Below are positions 60,640 to 64,000 of a DNA stretch of 64,000 nt, in pieces (position 1 is the first letter of the stretch; the number at the start of each line of letters is the position of its first letter). Below the pieces are notes generated by a model. The model did no database searches and was not told the DNA's origin. It was given only the letters and a program-made list of their open reading frames with translations. Location: contig JAEUHR010000003.1 in assembly GCA_016794425.1 (NCBI GenBank), positions 186,001-250,000 of the forward strand, written 5' to 3'. The translations under genes and the position numbers were made by a program. The DNA comes from Planctomycetota bacterium (lineage in GTDB: Bacteria; Planctomycetota; UBA1135; UBA2386).

Positions 60640-61530
60640 ATGAAGCGTACCATTGTCGTATTCGTGGCCCTGGGGCTGTGGGGGACGGTCGGGGCGGCGG
60701 CGCAGCAGCCGGCAGCACCGGCGCCCGCGGCGCCACAAGCCGGTCCGATCGACGGAATTGTGGCGGCGATGCAGGCGGCCGAGCAGCGCGCCAGCCGGTT
60801 CACGGTCGAACTGACGACCGCGGGCCAACTGCCCGGTGACCTGGCCCTGTCGACGCGCGGCGTGCTGCATGTCCTGCGCGGAGCACAGCCGGCCGTGCAC
60901 ACGGCGGTCGAGTTCTCGTTCGCCGACGGCCTCGGCGGCCGCGTCGAGTCGGCCCAGACCGCGGCCGGCATCGTGCTGTACGAGGAGAACCCGGCGTTCG
61001 GCGAGCTGTACCTGCGGTTCGCGCCCGAACTGGTCGCCGACCTCGAGTGGGCGGGCTCGGTGCTCGGGCGCAGCGACCTGCCCGGCATGGCCGATCGCCG
61101 CGCGATGGCGCCGCTCGGCAGCACGATGCTGGTCGAGCTGCAGCGCGAGTTCGCGCTCGGCGTCGTCGACGGGCGCCGCGACCGCGCCGGCGAACCGGGC
61201 ACCTGGCTGGCCGGGCCGCGGCGCGGCGGGCTCGACGACGACGGCAGCGGGCAGCCGATGGCCGACCGCGTCGAGGTGTTCGTGCGCGACCGCGACCATG
61301 CGCTGGTCGAGGCCAACTGGCTGCAGGGCGAGCGGCGCGTGCAGCAGATCGTCGTGCAGCGGCTCGAGGTCGACGGCGATCTGCCGCCGGCGCTGTTCAC
61401 GGTCGACGGCCGCGGCCAACGGCTGCGCGACGTGCAGCAGCACCAGCCGATGTGGGACCAGATCCAGCAGGTGCTGCAGAAGGCGGAAGCGAAGGCGCCC
61501 GAGGGCGCCGTGCGGCCGAGCCGCCGCTGA
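60640..61530 (+). CDS. secreted LolA-like protein
   Basis: 296 aa from the ATG at 60640. Signal peptide TIVVFVALGLWGTVGAAAQ. The mature part starts with a Pro/Ala linker, then a LolA/LolB-like opening helix and strands (IVAAMQAAEQRASRFTVELTT, LSTRGVLHVLRG, VEFSFADGLGGRVESA, GIVLYEENPAFGELYLRF). It could carry lipoproteins or other lipids across the periplasm, but similarity is at the level of pattern only. The gap to the divergent HEAT gene holds a TATGCT hexamer (60606-60611). Confidence 0.55.
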   Translation: MKRTIVVFVALGLWGTVGAAAQQPAAPAPAAPQAGPIDGIVAAMQAAEQRASRFTVELTTAGQLPGDLALSTRGVLHVLRGAQPAVHTAVEFSFADGLGGRVESAQTAAGIVLYEENPAFGELYLRFAPELVADLEWAGSVLGRSDLPGMADRRAMAPLGSTMLVELQREFALGVVDGRRDRAGEPGTWLAGPRRGGLDDDGSGQPMADRVEVFVRDRDHALVEANWLQGERRVQQIVVQRLEVDGDLPPALFTVDGRGQRLRDVQQHQPMWDQIQQVLQKAEAKAPEGAVRPSRR

Positions 61531-61549
61531 GCGTCGGCTCGCGGCGCGG

Positions 61550-63133
<1,584 letters not shown>

Positions 63134-63237
63134 CGGGGGCGAACAGAGTAGCGGCGCGCCGCGCCGATGCGAAGCGCAGGCTGCCGGCTATCCTGTCGGC
63201 CGGATGCAGCAAGGCGCCGGCGCCCGCCGCTGCCCGA

Positions 63238-64000
63238 CTACACCTTGTCCGGATCCTGACCGCGCAGCACCGAGTTGCCGTCGAAGGTCTCGCGCAGGTT
63301 CGCGCTGGCCGGCCGCGCCAGCATCGCCTCGGTCAGCCGGCCGCTCTGCGCGAAGAACGCGATCGGGTTGTGCCAGACCAGCTGGTCGATGCGCTGGCGC
63401 GCGACGCCGGCCTGCTCGAGTTTGGCCACCGTGCGCGGCACCATCAGCGGGTCGCTGACGCCCCAGTCGGCGGCGCTGTTGACGATCATGCGTTCGACGC
63501 CGTACTCGAGCACGATCGCGGTCATGCGCGCCGGGTCCATCTTCGTGTTCGGATAGATCGAGAAGCCCGACCAGCAGCCGAGGTCGCGCGTGATCTTGAT
63601 CGTCTCCTCGTTGCCGTGGTCGAGCAGCAGGCGCTCCATCGGGAACCGCTGCTCCTGCACGATCGCGATGCAGCGCTCGAAGCCCTTCTTCTTGTCGCGG
63701 TGCGGCGTGTGCACCAGCACCGGCAGACCTTGTTTCTGCGCCAGCTCGAGCTGCGCGGCGAAGAACTTCTCCTCGGTCTTGGTCTGGTCGTCGAGGCCGA
63801 TCTCGCCGACGCCGAGGCAGCTGTCCTTCGCGCAGTAGCGCGGCAGGATCGCGAGCACGTCCTGGTTGACGCGGTCGTCGTTCGCCTCGCGCGGGTTCAG
63901 GCCCATCGTGCAGAAGTGGTGGATGCCGAACTGCTGCGCGCGGAAGCGCTCCCAGCCGATCAGCGTCTCGAAGTAGTCGACGAACGTGCCGACCTGCGTG
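63238..64000 (-). CDS. TatD-like metal-dependent hydrolase, N-terminus beyond window
   Basis: The frame runs off the right edge, leaving about 254 residues with the C-terminus intact. Visible segments are VGTFVDYFETLIGWERF, HHFCTMGLNPREAND, CLGVGEIGLDDQTKTEEKFF (metal-ligand Glu), LPVLVHTPHRDKKKGFERC (His) and LLLDHGNEETIKI (His). This is the TIM-barrel metal-hydrolase layout. The sequence style resembles the TatD-like protein (EboB) of ebo clusters more than the nuclease TatD. Whether other ebo genes lie beyond the edge cannot be seen. Confidence 0.8.
   Translation of the reverse strand, partial: TQVGTFVDYFETLIGWERFRAQQFGIHHFCTMGLNPREANDDRVNQDVLAILPRYCAKDSCLGVGEIGLDDQTKTEEKFFAAQLELAQKQGLPVLVHTPHRDKKKGFERCIAIVQEQRFPMERLLLDHGNEETIKITRDLGCWSGFSIYPNTKMDPARMTAIVLEYGVERMIVNSAADWGVSDPLMVPRTVAKLEQAGVARQRIDQLVWHNPIAFFAQSGRLTEAMLARPASANLRETFDGNSVLRGQDPDKV

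Overview
This is a gene-dense chromosomal stretch of very high GC (roughly 70% by eye). Reading frames carry strong GC-rich third-position bias, intergenic gaps are short, and many neighbours overlap as ATGA, GTGA or TGATG. I see no rRNA, tRNA, CRISPR array or insertion sequence. Several features fit a planctomycete-type bacterium: four extracytoplasmic-function (ECF) style sigma factors in 64 kb, a sigma factor paired with a Ser/Thr kinase, a TPR protein carrying RNA polymerase alpha-CTD domains, and many secreted HEAT or TPR proteins. The phylum assignment is an inference, since no marker rRNA is present.

Layout. 1-3 kb: end of a histidine kinase, its NtrC-type partner and accA. 3-5.7 kb: sigma factor, zinc-finger anti-sigma and a secreted PDZ protein. 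5.7-11.6 kb (minus strand): protein quality-control block tig-clpP-clpX followed by rlmN, with a secreted HEAT protein upstream. 11.8-17.2 kb: mnmG facing ruvA, a TPR/double alpha-CTD protein, a glycosyltransferase and rpmH. 17.4-20.6 kb: STAS protein divergent from a GAF-SpoIIE phosphatase. 20.6-23.7 kb: MraY/WecA-like transferase, nadD, a small lipoprotein and a triple 129-bp intergenic repeat. 23.1-28.7 kb: probable minus-strand operon miaA-asnB-flippase-rsmG-DUF2459.

28.8-36 kb: metallophosphoesterase, yidC, sigma factor with Ser/Thr kinase, and a secreted protein. 36-44 kb: envelope and regulatory block with a degenerate kinase-like protein, a GT2 enzyme, a GT2-like/FemAB fusion, a GmhB-type phosphatase, a PEGA lipoprotein, a methyltransferase and an SH3 protein. 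44-51 kb: TPR metallopeptidase-like protein, radC, a sigma factor fused to a membrane anchor and large repeats, and a sigma/anti-sigma/secretin-like operon. 51-64 kb: flavin reductase-like protein, GT39-type transferase, TraB-like protein with a GspG-like tail, TerC, an RqcH/NFACT protein, ndk, gnd, HEAT and LolA-like secreted proteins, prfC and a partial TatD hydrolase.

Recurring themes are envelope building (flippase, glycosyltransferases, YidC, FemAB), regulation by sigma factors with three different partner designs, and translation or proteostasis housekeeping. The most unusual items are proteins in which a familiar catalytic family has lost its key residues or gained an unexpected partner domain: the sigma-membrane-repeat fusion, the pseudo-GT2/FemAB fusion, the receiver/kinase-like protein lacking both phosphoacceptors, and the alpha-CTD TPR protein. 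Start codons were chosen from family alignment in memory, overlaps and Shine-Dalgarno sequence. Many genes lack a Shine-Dalgarno and have a -10-like hexamer a few bases before the start codon, so some may be leaderless.
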